The position numbers and the translations under genes were made by a program. From Notamacropus eugenii (Eukaryota > Chordata > Mammalia > Diprotodontia > Macropodidae), in NCBI RefSeq assembly GCF_028372415.1, contig NC_092875.1, positions 410,885,739-410,949,738 of the forward strand: a stretch of DNA of 64,000 nucleotides. The letters run 5' to 3'. The notes under the pieces were generated by a model. That model made no database searches. It was not told the DNA's origin and saw only the letters and a program-made list of their open reading frames with translations. Below, in pieces: positions 35,017-46,449 of this stretch; the stretch's first letter is position 1; each line of letters opens with the position of its first letter.

Positions 35017-35036
35017 AAAAAAAAAAAAAAAAAAAA
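35017..35036. repeat. A20 homopolymer
   Basis: Twenty consecutive A residues directly before a MIR-like SINE. It may be the tail of a lost retroposed copy. Confidence 0.85.
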
Positions 35037-35190
35037 GCAATGACAGATTTAGAGCAGGGAGGAACCTTAGTGGTAATCTAGGGCAATTACTCCACTTTAC
35101 AGATGAAGACACTGAGGTCTGCTAAGGTAAAGTGACATGATCAAAGTCACATAGTTAGTAAATAGCTGGGATTAAAACTAATGCCTTCAG
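35037..35190 (-). repeat. MIR3/MON1-like SINE fragment
   Basis: 'gacagatttagagcagggaggaaccttagtggtaatctagggcaattactccactttacagatgaagacactgaggtctgctaaggtaaagtgacatgatcaaagtcacatagttagtaaatagctgggattaaaact' tracks the reverse consensus (gatttagagctgg..aaggaacctta..ctcattttacagatgaggaaactgagg..aagtgacttgcc..aaggtcacacagctagt..ctgggatt). Confidence 0.75.
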
Positions 35191-35299
35191 ATGAAAGGCT
35201 GTTTTTTCTTCTTTTTCCTATACCCACTTTGTTGTATTTCCCAAGCACTTCTGAACTATGTAAGTCACAGATTTTTCTGTTTGGTATTTTAAAAATCAC

Positions 35300-35412
35300 C
35301 CACACATCAAATACATATGTATCTATGCCTATATATATGCATATGTATATTATGTGTGGGTACATAAGCACACAAAAACATACATATGCATATATATGTA
35401 GGCATCAATGTG
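35300..35412. repeat. TA/CATA compound microsatellite
   Basis: Interrupted TATATG, CATATG and ACATAC repeats; open frames across it come from the composition. Confidence 0.75.
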
Positions 35413-38400
35413 TGTGACTTGACATTTACTTCTCACTATATTTTTGGCTTCCTTGAAATGCCTTCGAGTCAGCACAGTATAATTATGGCTCCATACCAGA
35501 GGCTACAAATTGATTCCAAACGAGAGATGTGGTGGGCATATTTGCCAAGGTAGGACCCGCCTCTGTTCCTTTTCATGATGTCAATTTTCTTTGTCCAGGA
35601 TCTGCTTGATTTCAAGAGGCAAGGCTATATTAACTCAGCAGTATGCCTGCATTCTCCAGTATTTGAGTCTGGCTTGGTTGGATTCATGGTCTGGAATTGC
35701 CTGCACAGAAAAGAAAAAAAAATCCAATGAGTAATGCAATTTCTCAGTGAGTGTGAAATTCGACCTGGGGATCCCTTTGGTCTTTGACTCTAGTAATTCT
35801 GGAACTGCAATGGGAATTCTTTTTTTCAGAACTTTATGGAAATACCTAGAAAATCCATTGAGCTTATCTGGGATAAAGATGGAAGGGATTCCCCAATTTC
35901 TTAATGACTGCTAAGGAAACTTGAGTTTCCTATTCTTACTTGACATGTGATTCTAACTAACTTCTTTCCAAATATTTAAATCTATATATTTTTCTTAATT
36001 TCACATAGAACATTGCTATACATAAATAGATGAAGAGACTAGAAAGCCAACAATTCCTGTCAAGAGAGCAGGATTTTACTTCTAGAACTACTGACTATGG
36101 GCCTTTAGGCAAATTATATAGGATCTTCCTCTTAAAAACAGTAATGATATACGTCCTTCTTCACAGGGTGATTATGGGAGAACATGAACGAATAAATGCA
36201 AAATGACTTTTAAAAATATTTACAGATTAAAAAAGATTGGAGTTGTTAAATAATTAGCATTATTAGTCATTAATGTAGAACTGCTATTGAGATATTAAAT
36301 ATATAAGCATGGGGATATTTTTTTCCAAATGCTGTCAAATAAATAAGATGATAAATATGATTTTAGCTGTGTATCCTTTAACAGAGAAAACTTTTAAAAT
36401 TACTCAAATGTTTTAGTTGTAATGGAGAATTTGAAATAGCAATAAAATAAAATAAAATAGTTGTCTCTAAACTGCTTACTCAGGTACTTGTCTCTGATGA
36501 CTAAATAGGAAATATAACTCCAAAAGAATATTTTAAATTTCCTTTAATCTGTTTTCACAATGTCCACATCCCATATCCAAAAAAAGCCAATGACAAGATA
36601 TTAAAGATAATATTTTCTAAGTCACTCTCCTAAATCCATATGCCTTTTATAAAATAATAAAATTACTTCTAATTTATTTAAAAATTAAAATGTATTTTAA
36701 TGCTTATATACACGGACTCTGCCTCTATTTACTACATTGCTTCTAATTGTCTACCTAGTATCCTGTGAATCAAGATAAATTGCATGGGATTAAAATAATG
36801 AAAGTAACCTATGTCCTCAATATGGAAAAAAGGTTCCTGGAAAATAAGACTAATTATATACTGAATTATTCCCTTGCTAGATTAAAAATACCATTTTCCA
36901 TGAATAATGTGTTTAACACAACAAAAGAAAACCAGGTATATATCTGTTCCATCATTCTATAAATTATCATGCGGAAAAATATGAGAAGTGATTAGAATGT
37001 AAAATTAAACTTTATTCTTCACACCTCTAACAGGAAAGGATAAATTTTTTCAATTTTTTAAAATATTTAGTTGGGGAGGAAGAAAAAAAAAATGCCTGCC
37101 CATACTTCCATCCAATTTCCCCTCCAAAAAAAGTAATGTTTTTCGCTATTATTTTGGATAATCATTTTTCTGTTTTGAACTAAAATTTCTTCCTTATTCT
37201 ATACTATATCTATTTTTTTCCAGAAAAATGAGTGAAACAAGAATCATAATATTGAAATAGAAAAAGCTGGCACATGCACATTGAGGACTTTACCGTTCTG
37301 AGATGTAATCACCCTCTCATTTGTGGTATTTAGTTTCTGCTTTTCTGCCTTCAATTGCCCCCATAGCTTTATATCTCTCGTAGTCCTAAGGGCACTGTGG
37401 GTGCTCAGGCAATGATGAATAGCAGTAATAACAAAAATAATAATATAGCACAGCTTTTTCTGTCGGGTTAGCAGTGAAAAGGAATATTGAGATTAATCAG
37501 AAATCAAATGAATCAGAATTATAAAGCCTGCACTTGGAGAATGAGAAGGAAATCCCAGAAAACTACAGTACTTGAGTTATCTCATTTAACACCATTGTAC
37601 TGGGAGGCATAGAACAGACAGTCTAAAGCAGCTTATAGAAAGGTGGTTGAAGCTTAAACCTTTTATGCTGCCTATACTCAAGTAAAGGCCAGGATATTGT
37701 GTCCTTTGTGAGTAGACCAGGTGCTGAGGGGAAATCTTGAAGTATCTCTAGTACGTTGCAATGGAGAAAGGGTTTATAATATTAAACATAAATCCTAATG
37801 GAACACTACCGTGCTTGGTGGGTCCATTACATTCTGATTTTTCAAGTTTACAATTTCAAGAATACCAAAAGAAACAGATGTCAATATATTTATATTTGCT
37901 TCTATTACAATTAAATGAATATGTCCCATAGCTAATGTATGAGCCAACTGAAAGAGCTCAGTTCAGCAGTACTATTCAAATCAAATTAATTTCCAAATTG
38001 AATGAAATTAAGCATATACTCCATATCAGTGTTTAGCAAATTCTTTATCCCTGAGTAGTGCTGCATGGGTTTATGAAGTTTGTAAAGACCACTGACCAAC
38101 ATCAAGAGATTTTTAGACTAGGAAATGGAAAAAAAAAACAGGGGAAATTAGGAGAGGAAAAAGAAAAAAATAACAGAACAGTAGTAGTGCAGGAAAGGAG
38201 GAGTAAGAGAACAAAAGAAAAGAAAGAGTTTCTCTGATGTAGAGCTATAGCATGCCCCCCCCAAGCTTTCCTTGAATGATGTACATGGGCACTAATTGGC
38301 ACTGGTTTGCCTGCTATTCCTTAATATATTGCCCAAAATAGTAATGGGGTATAATTTAAAGCATAATGAAGCTTTTATTTTTGATACAGAAGAGGCATCT

Positions 38401-38754
38401 TATTTTTTTCCAGATATAGATAGAACCAGGAATGCAAATGAAACTATCCCAAGTAAATGCAATTCATGATTGAATCTTTGCTAATTGGATGCCAGAAACA
38501 TATACGATTAGTAGACCTTCCTCAAGATTTCCTAATTTACTGTCATGGCCAATTACCTAGCTCCTTGTAGTGCAAATGTGACCATGACCTGATTCAAAAA
38601 TTATGTTTAAGTTTCCTTTCATCCTATTCAAGTGTAACTTAAGTATATTATTACTTATTTTTTTTTAGATTAATTGATTCCTAAACTTGTTTCAACCATT
38701 AATTCAAGTTACTTTTTCCTAAAGAAAATAACAAGTGCAACAACAAACATTTAT
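35413..38754. other. Unassigned, apparently unique 3.3 kb
   Basis: The least repetitive long stretch in the window. I find no gene and no repeat that I can name. Features noted: AT-rich blocks at 36300-36720, purine-rich block at 38120-38230, C7-type run near 38254-38261. The block at 35450-35720 is GC-balanced and without simple repeats, and 37270-37450 likewise. These would be the first places to test for conserved non-coding sequence or lncRNA exons. Confidence 0.4.
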
Positions 38755-38935
38755 GGGAGGAGAGTCAGTGTCATAGTAAATAGATAGTTACTGACTTTGA
38801 AACCAAGAAGATCTAAGTTCAAATACCCATTCCTGACCCATACTAGACAAGCCACTAGACCCTAGACAAGCATGACCCTAGGCAAGCCATTTAATGTTTC
38901 TTTATGATGCTACAACTAAGTTTCAGGAAACATTA
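38755..38935 (+). repeat. tRNA-derived SINE, diverged
   Basis: 'gtcatagtaaatagatagttactgactttgaaaccaagaagatctaagttcaaatacccattcctgaccc...ctagacaagc...ccctaggcaagccatttaatgtttctttatgatgc' follows the head of marsupial tRNA-type SINEs: box-A-like start, 'gaagacctgggttcaaatcc' box-B region, then 'ccctgggcaagtcacttaacc'. A small internal duplication of the 'ctagacaagc' phrase occurs at about 38850-38885. Confidence 0.65.
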
Positions 38936-39832
38936 TTAACTGCATCATTGGAGGGATATATTTTTGAACCTGGGAGTTCTTTATATCAATCTAATTACCA
39001 TTCTAAGCTTTATCTTCAAATAAGTGCATCCTTACTAAAATACATACAGCCTTTCTTTAACTATTTATGATTTATAAAATATTTAAACACTTTAAAATAT
39101 TAAACAATATTGCTGTAGAAACTTGAGGATTTATAAAGATCTAAAAAGATGAAACGTAAGGCTCCTGTCCTTATTGAAGAGCAGAATTTTTTTTTTTAAA
39201 TTAGAGTATTTGACTTACTATATTTTATTCAAAGATAGTCAATCACTTTCCATCAGTGGTTATCTTTGTAATGGTAATTCTTAGATAAAAAATATTGGTT
39301 AATGCTGGGATGGTGTCCACAACCAAAGTATCATATCATTGCATTCCTGTAACATCTAACTGGTTTCAGGAATTGCTCCTACATGTTTGAATTGACTAAA
39401 AGTGGGGGAGCTATTTATCTGGAACATAAAACTACCAAAAGTATACAATGAAAATTCCAGGGCTGTGTTTAAGACTTCAAAAGTAGATGATAAAATGTTT
39501 CACTACTTGATTCCATTTATGACATAAGAAAATTGAACTTTAGAGATGCAAAAGCATTCTACAATGGACAAGAGAATTTGGGAACAAGTGAAAATGATGA
39601 TTTCCTTTCTTCAGTGATTGTGCTTTTTCTGTGATACAATGTAGTCTACATGCTAGTCTTGAGGGGTAACCGACTTAAAGATAGGCAGTTTAAAAAGCAG
39701 ATAATGCCATGGTTATGATTAATTGGTAATTTATTCCCAAATTCTAAGAGTCAAGATGCTGATGATCATATCTGGCATAACAGAATGAGCTATATATAAC
39801 TCATTAGTATTTGTGAAACAGTATTTTAAATG

Positions 39833-40055
39833 GGGAGGCCAGCTAGGTGATACAGTAGATAGAATGTCTAACTTCAAGTCAAAAAGACTCCGTTTTCTGA
39901 ATTCAGATCTGGCCTGAGAAACTTCGTAGACCTGGGCAAGTCACTTTGTTTGCCTCAGTTTTCTCATCTGCAAATCACTCCAGTATCTTTGCCAAGAAAA
40001 CCCAAATGGGATCTTGAAAAGTTGGATATGACTGAAAAATGAATGAGCCACAATT
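39833..40055 (+). repeat. Marsupial tRNA-derived SINE
   Basis: Well preserved: 'ggccagctaggtgatacagtagatagaatgtctaac' (tRNA head, box A), 'aaaaagactccgttttctgaattcagatctggcctgag' (box B region), 'cctgggcaagtcactttgtttgcctcagttttctcatctg', then the body 'caaatcactccagtatctttgccaagaaaacccaaatgggatcttgaaaagttggatatgactgaaaaatg'. The complete head-to-body structure is characteristic of abundant metatherian SINEs (SINE1/WSINE type). It is the clearest single indicator of a marsupial source in this window. Confidence 0.85.
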
Positions 40056-41344
40056 TTAAGAGGGAAATAAAGAAATGTAGTATATTGGGAGAAAAGCGAG
40101 TTAACCTTTGCATTCATTGATTGAAGGTGAAAGAGGGACAGGAAGACAAAAACAGAGAACAATAAAAAATGTTAAAAAGTGAGGGAATGAGTTGGTGAGA
40201 CCTCTGTCAAGTGTTCAGTACATGAGTGATAAAGTTCTGAGTTGCCAGTAGTCTTTGCATAGAAAATAAAAAGAGGCCCTGGAAAGGGGAGACGATTGGA
40301 TTGAGGGTCAGGATACATCAGCAGAACTTGCAAAGAGGTCTAAGAATCTGAAGAGTGATTGTAGTCAAAGGTCTATAACAACATATATCCCAAATGACCA
40401 AAGTTCTATGTCATTGAGCTGAATATTTTGGTAATTTAAAAAAATCTCTGGACTGTATGATCAGATTGTCTAAATCTAATGATAACTATCTCAATTTATT
40501 TTGAAATGGTTACATTTACAGTTTTTGATCTAGACTGATGGCTTTTAGTAGATTTGTCAACCCCAAAATATAACCTTATATCTTTGTTTCTATAGAATGA
40601 TGTATGTCATCTGTAGGAACTGTGTATCTATAAGGGAATTGGATGAAATAACCTAGGAGTTCCTTTCAGACCAGGTATTCTGGGTTTCTAGGCTGTAGTT
40701 TTAATAATGCCTCATCAGATATTATGAGTTTCATTTTTTAATAATGATAATGGAGAGGATAAATGTCTTATTTCTGATTATGAAGGTAGAAATTCCTCTG
40801 TCCCCATGGAGGAAAAATAGCCACCAAAAACTCACACTAGAAAGTTAGAAACAGACAGACATAGGTAATGTTCATGACTGGAGAGATGTAAGCAGGGATA
40901 TTTAATATTGCAAGCTGGCATCAATATTGTTAAGTGGAATTAGGCTACAGATATCAAATATTTAAATGGACTAAGCAAAATCAAATTATTTAAATATGTA
41001 TCTTTTAATAATCTTTTAATTTAAAAACAAACAAGCAAACTAGGTAACATTTCTCTGTGGGCATAGAAGGCAGATTTTCTTTTCTGCCAATGCACAAACC
41101 ATTCTCCTTATTCAGGGAAAGAAGAAAGGCGTTTAGCTGCAAAATTTATGTAGAGTATAACGCATTCTTCAGGTCATTTTTAGCCTAAAATAGAATGAAG
41201 TGGCCCAGATTATGGTTTCAAAAGAATGAAGAATTTATGGAAAAATAGAAAGAAAAAACAAGAGCAAAGTGGGATGTTTGAAACTCTCAATTTTCATGTC
41301 AATTCTTTCAAATGTGAGGAGAAAATACAAGTTTTTTTTAAAAA
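40056..41344. other. Unassigned sequence
   Basis: No gene or repeat recognised. Purine-rich text at 40060-40330 and AT-rich text at 40880-41040 have no long frames. Confidence 0.4.
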
Positions 41345-42548
41345 AGAAGATGCAGAGGGCAGAACCAAGATGATGGAGTACAAAGACTCATGTACTATAG
41401 CTCTTCCCCTATAGCCCATAAAATACCTGTAAAAAATGAATCTCAACAAATTCTAGAGCAGCAGAAGCCACAGAATGACAAAGTGAAAGAGATTTTCAGC
41501 CAAAGGTAACCTGGAAGGCTGACAGGAAAGGTGTATCCCACAAGACACTGAGCAGAGCAGAGCCGAGCCCTGGCCCCCACAGCACCAGGACGAACAGGAC
41601 TGGAACAGGCCCCTGAAGCAGAATCCTCAACAGGGAGGTTCTCAGATCCTTCAACCCACAAGTGTCAAAGACAGCTTCAAAGGTCAGTGAGAGGACTTTC
41701 CCAGCTGGGTGAGAGGGGAGAAGGATCTCCCCCAGCATGGGCTGCAGGCAGTGGTGGCAGAAGTAGCAGTGGGGCTGCAACACTGTCTGGCAGTGGCTAA
41801 GTCTAGCAGCAGCTTCCATTGTTGGAGCAGCTCAGCTTAAAAGCCCTAGGGGAATTGAGAAGCTGATCTGAATCTTAGCCCTGAGCATGGTCCTGGGGTA
41901 AGGAGGAGCACTAGGACTCTACTCTTGGCAAAGGATTCAGAAATCAAGTAACTGGCTGAGAAAATGCCCCAAAAAGGGGGAAAAATAAGACCACAGAAGG
42001 TTAATTCTTTGGTGAACAGGTATTTCCTTCCATCCTTTCAGATAAGGAAGAACAATGCACACTGTCAGAGGAAGTCAAGGCTTCTACATCCAGTACCTCC
42101 AAAATGAATATGCAATGGACTCAGGCCATGGAAGAGCTTTAAAAGTGAGTCAACACCTTGCTAAAGGAGACCCAAAATATGCTGAGGAAAGTAACACCTT
42201 TAAAAATAGGCTAACTCAATTGAAAAATGAGGTACAAAAACCAAAGAGGAGAAGAATGCTTTAAAAAGGAGAATCAGCCAAATAGAAAAGAAGGTTCACA
42301 AGTTCACTAAAGAAAATAGCTCTTTAAAAATGAGAGTGGAGCTGAAGGAAGCTAATGACTATATGATAAATCAAGAAATTTCAAAACAAAACCAAAAGAA
42401 TGAAAAGATAGAAGATAATGTGAAATATCTCATTGGAAAAACAACTGACCTGGAAAATAAATCCAGGAAAGACAATTTAACAATTATGGGACTACCTGAA
42501 AGCCATGATCAAAAACAGAGCATAGACATTATCTTTCATGAAATTATC
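41345..42548 (+). mobile_element. HAL1/L1-type element: 5' UTR and ORF1, interrupted
   Basis: The 5' end (about 41355: GAACCAAGATGATGGAGTA) is of the same type as those at 10600 and 12390. A ~600-bp GC-richer 5' UTR follows (41355-41960), then the ORF1 start at 41964 (MPQKGGK). The ORF1 coiled coil and RRM are readable at 42055-42264 (NTFKNRLTQLKNEVQK) and 42330-42548 (KEANDYMINQEISKQNQKNEKIEDNVKYLIGKTTDLENKSRKDNLTIMGLPESHDQK). The reading frame shifts more than once. The element is cut at 42548 by a solo LTR and resumes for only a few bases after 43167, so its 3' part is missing or replaced by the next element. Confidence 0.75.
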
Positions 42549-43161
42549 TGTTAGGCCTAGAGGCCTAAGGGCTACCCGAGTCTTACCTTACCTATCGCAG
42601 GTCTTCAGCTGGCCAAACCAGATAAACGTATGAGAGAAGAGACTTTCCAGAGTCGAACAAGGGTTAGGCTTTATTCAGGATCTTGGTTACATGTGCAGGG
42701 GGAACTCTTCCTGAGGAGAGAGGAATCTCCCAAGGAGGCAAAGATCTTACAGTAAGAGATTGGAAATGGAAGTGGAAGAGGGAGAGAGGGGAGAGGGAAG
42801 AGAGAAGAAAGGAGAGAGGGAAGAGAGGCCTTCTGTCCTCTAAGGGCCCCTCAGCACTAAGAGCACCTTCAGGCTTTCCTGACCCTACTTAAGCTCTCCT
42901 GCCGCATAGTTTGCACCTGAATACCGTGCCTGTTAGACAACAATAGGTGTGCTCAGACCCCAGGCCAATCTCGAGGGCGGGGATGCTCTCTCCCAGCACG
43001 TATCCCAGGGAGAAGAGGCGGAGACGCACGAGATAGCCCAGGTCTCACACCTCAATTCCCTGCTGTTCCCTGGGGGGCCTCATGAGAACTCTAAGGTTTA
43101 GAAGTCCTCACCTTTACCTGCCCGAGACTGTCCACATGGAACTGAGCTTACACCCCCAACA
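42549..43161 (-). mobile_element. Solo LTR of an endogenous retrovirus
   Basis: A 613-bp GC-richer unit begins TGTTAGG and ends CCCCCAACA, so it has the short TG...CA inverted termini of an LTR. It is flanked on both sides by ATTATC (42543-42548 and 43162-43167), a perfect 6-bp target-site duplication. An AATAAA on the minus strand (complement near 42670-42676) fixes the orientation as minus. No internal retroviral sequence adjoins it, so it is a solo LTR left by recombination. The intact duplication and sharp ends suggest it is younger than the LINE it sits in. Six-base duplications are most common for class II (beta-like) ERVs; that class assignment is inference. Confidence 0.85.
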
Positions 43162-43167
43162 ATTATC

Positions 43168-43388
43168 AATGAAAACTTCAAGACTTCATGACCCTAAGAC
43201 ACTTCCCAGTGACCTTCCAGTCTGTCTTGGAGTGGAGATTTGCTTCACTCTGTCATTCTGAAGGTTCTGCAGCTCCAGAATTTGTTTAGAGCCATTTTTT
43301 ACAGGTATTTGACTGGACTTGTGGAAAGAGCTCTAGAAATTCCATGCTGTTACTCTGCCATCCATAGCTAGCATTTTCAATACAATAT
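43168..43388 (-). mobile_element. Inverted 5' UTR segment of a HAL1-type element
   Basis: This block is in the opposite orientation to the ORF1-bearing element that follows. On the plus strand it reads 'ccttccagtctgtcttggagtggagatttgcttcactctgtc...ctctgccatcc', which matches the plus-strand text of the minus-oriented elements (10860-10890 and 63960-64000). A 5' segment inverted against the rest of the copy is the usual product of L1 twin priming. An independent minus-strand fragment is the alternative. Confidence 0.5.
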
Positions 43389-45345
43389 TGAAAAATGGAC
43401 ATTACACAGAGGGGAGGAGGAAGAGGAACTTGCAGCAGCCACAGCAGCAGAAGCAGCAACTGTTTCTGGAGATCTAGACCTACAGATTATGGGGGAATCA
43501 AGCACCTAACACTATATGCCTCACCTTCACTGGAAGCAGAGAACTACCTTGACAAAGAGCAGCTCAAAAGGCAAATAAATGGCTGAGGCAATGAGAAAAC
43601 AACCTGGGAAAAGAATCAGACTATAAAATCAATGACAAAAGAGATACAAAAAGCAAATGAGGAAAAGAATGTCCAAAAAACCAGAACTGACCAGATGGAA
43701 AAGGAGGTTCAAAAACACTGAAGAAAATACTTCCTTAAACTTTAGAATGGAGCATATGGAATCTAATGACTTTATGAAAAATCAAGAAATTATACAAATT
43801 TATACAAATTTATACAAATTATACAAAACCAAAGGAATGAGAAAATAGCAGACAATGTGAAATATCTCATTGATAAAACAACTGACATGGAAAATAGATC
43901 CAGGAGAGACAACTTAAAGATTATGGGACTACCTGAAAGCCATGATCAAAAAAAAAGTATAGACATGATTATCAAGAAAAACTGCCCTGAAATTCTAGAA
44001 CCAGAGAGTAAAATAAATATTGAAAAAATCCACTGATTTCCTCCTGAAAGAGATCCCCAAAGGAAAACTCCTAGGAATATTGTAGCCAAATTCCAGAGCT
44101 CCAAAGTCAAGGAGAAAATATTGCAAGCAGCCAGAAAGAAGCAATTTGAGTACTGTGGAAATACAATCAGGATAACACAAGATACAGCGACTTCTATATT
44201 AAGGGATCTCAGGGCTTAGAATATGATATTCCAGAGGTCAAAGGAACTAGGATTAAACCCAAGAATTATCTACACAGCAAAACTGAGCATAATACTGCAG
44301 GGGAAAAATGGTCATTCAATGAAATAGAGGACTTTCAAGCATCCTTGATGAACAGACCAGAGCTGAATAGAAAATTTGACTTTCAAATACAAGAATCAAG
44401 AGAAGCTTGAAAAGGTAAACAGGAAAGAGAAATCATAAGGAGCTTACTAAAGTTGAACTGTTTACATTTTTACATGGAAAGATAATATTTGTAACTCTTG
44501 AGACTTTTCTTAGTATTTGGGTAGTTGAAGGGATTACATACATACAGACAGAGTGTGGACAAAGAGTAAGCTGAATAGGAAGGAATGATATCTAAAAAAA
44601 TAAAATTAAGAGGTAAGAGAAGAATATATTGGGAGTGGAAAGGGAGAAATAGAACAGGGAAAATTATTTCTCACACAAAAGAGGCAAGTAAAGGCTTTTT
44701 CAATGAAGGGGCAAAGGGAAGAGGTGAGAGGGAAAAAGTGAAACTTACTCTCACCACATTTGGCTGAAGGAAGAAATAACATGCACACTCAATTTGGTAT
44801 GAAAAATCTATCTTACCCTACAGGAAAGTAGGGAAGATGGGGACAAGTGGGGTGTGCGGGATGATTAATTTGAGGAGGAATAGAGTCAAAAGAATGAACT
44901 GAATTAATGGGGGCAGTGCAGGATGGAGGGAAATATATTTAGACTTTTACATGACTTTTATAGAAGTCTTTTACACAACTACATAGGTATAACATATCAA
45001 ATTGCTTGCCTTCTCAGTGGGTATGGCTGGGGAGGGGGAAGAAAGGGGGAGAAGTTGGAAGTCAAAGTTTTAAAAACGAACATTAAAAACTGTTTTTACA
45101 TGGAACTGGGGAAAATGATATAAGATAATGGAGTATAAAAATCTTGCCCTTCAAGAAAATAGAGGAGATGGAGTTAAGGTAAGGGAGGGGTGTGATACAA
45201 GGGAGGGTAGATTGGGGGAAGGGGTAATCAGAATGCAAGATGTCTTAGGGTGGAGGGGAGGGGAGAGATGGGGAGAAAATTTGGAATTCAAAATCTTGTG
45301 GACATGAATGTTGAAAACCAAAAATAAGTAAATGTTTTTTAAAAA
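43389..45345 (+). mobile_element. HAL1-type ORF1-only LINE
   Basis: ORF1 sequence runs from about 43570 to 44411: coiled coil (QKANEEKNVQK, then ENTSLNFRMEHMESNDFMKNQEII), then RRM and C-terminal domain ('gacaatgtgaaatatctcattgat...gacatggaaaatagatccaggagagacaacttaaagattatgggactacctgaaagccatgatc' near 43850-43945, and the 'YCGNTIRITQD' region near 44150-44180). After the ORF1 end there is no ORF2. About 930 bp of 3' UTR leads to an A-rich end at 45305-45345 that matches the 3' ends at 57400 and 8460. Frame breaks are present, so ORF1 is dead. A 12-bp repeat (tatacaaattta) is triplicated at about 43793-43822. Confidence 0.78.
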
Positions 45346-45349
45346 TGCT

Positions 45350-46449
45350 TGCTATAGCAATTAGACAAGTAAAATTAATTTGGAAGAAAAAATAGACAAT
45401 AAAAAAACAAAACTATCATTCTTTGTTTATGATATAACCATTGAGAATCAACTAAAAAAAGTGGAAAAAACTAGCAACTTTAGCCAAGTTGAAGGTTATA
45501 AAATATACTCCTATACAACATCAACCTTTCTATATAAAACTAGTTGTCAATGTAATTGAACCTTACAGTATGAAGACTTTCCTCTCCCCATGTGGGCTAC
45601 ACGTAGCCCCAGAGCCTTTGGTTCTGAGGACCTTTCACAACTAAAGCAGCTTCAGTGCTTGTAAAAGATTCCTGTTCTGAGGCTGCACTTCACTACCACC
45701 TTTTCTCTGTCCCTACCTTCTTGGAGCCAGAATCTGAACCCAGACCTCTACAGGGTCCTGCTGCTTCCTGCCTGGAAATCAATTTTGCATTATGCAAATT
45801 AGGTAAAGCAAGAACTGTGTGAAATACAAATAAAAGCCAGAAGGAAGTGATAGAGACATTTCATTTAAAATAATGGCAGATATTATAAAATACTTGAAAG
45901 TGTGCTAGCCAAGACAAATTAGTTTACAATACGAACACAATTAAAAAAACCTTTTATTACAAATACAGATCTAAATAATTGGTGAAATATTCATTACTCA
46001 TGGATAGGCTGAGCAAAGATGAAAAAAAGAAATGACAACTCTATGTAAGTTTATTTACGTATTCAGTGCCATACCAATCAAACTACCAAATAATTATTTT
46101 ATAGATTTAGAGAAAATAATAACAAAATTTTTTCTAGAAGAACAGTAGGTCAAGAACATCAAGTGAATCACTGAAAAAATACAAAGGAAGGCTACCTAGG
46201 AGTACCAGGTTTCAAACTATATTACAAAGTAATAAGCATAAGAAAGAATGTGTTATTCACTAAGAAATAGATTGGTGGATCACTGGAATATATTAGATAC
46301 ATAATACACAGTAATAAACGACCACAGCAATCTAGTGTCTAATAAACCCAAAGATCAAAGCTTTGGGATAAGGACTCACCATTTGACAAAAATTACTGGA
46401 AAACCTGGAAAGCAGTTTGGAAAAGAAATAGCCACAGACCAACATCTCA
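45350..46449 (+). mobile_element. L1 ORF2 fragment (RT to C-terminal domain), with an internal insertion
   Basis: Plus-strand RT text begins at the active-site region: 'aaaactatcattctttgtttatgatataacc' gives LSLFxYDIT, again not FADD. After a gap it continues with the equivalent of '[38 protein letters not shown]' (about 45950-46115) and 'WDKDSPFDKNYWKTWKAVW' (about 46370-46425). Between about 45565 and 45785 lies non-L1 sequence (see separate entry). The ends are abrupt and no 3' UTR is attached. Confidence 0.7.
45565..45785. other. Unidentified GC-richer insertion inside the L1 fragment
   Basis: L1 similarity is lost here and resumes afterwards. The insert ('...cccatgtgggctacacgtagccccagagcc...tgctgcttcctgcc') has no frame and no recognised family. 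It contains the short inverted motif GGGCTACACGTAGCCC (16-base perfect palindrome-like hairpin at about 45594-45609). Confidence 0.5.

Noticed and set aside
42549-43161. Host gene fragment or CpG-rich regulatory region
   Set aside because: The TG...CA termini and the exact 6-bp flanking duplication identify a solo LTR.
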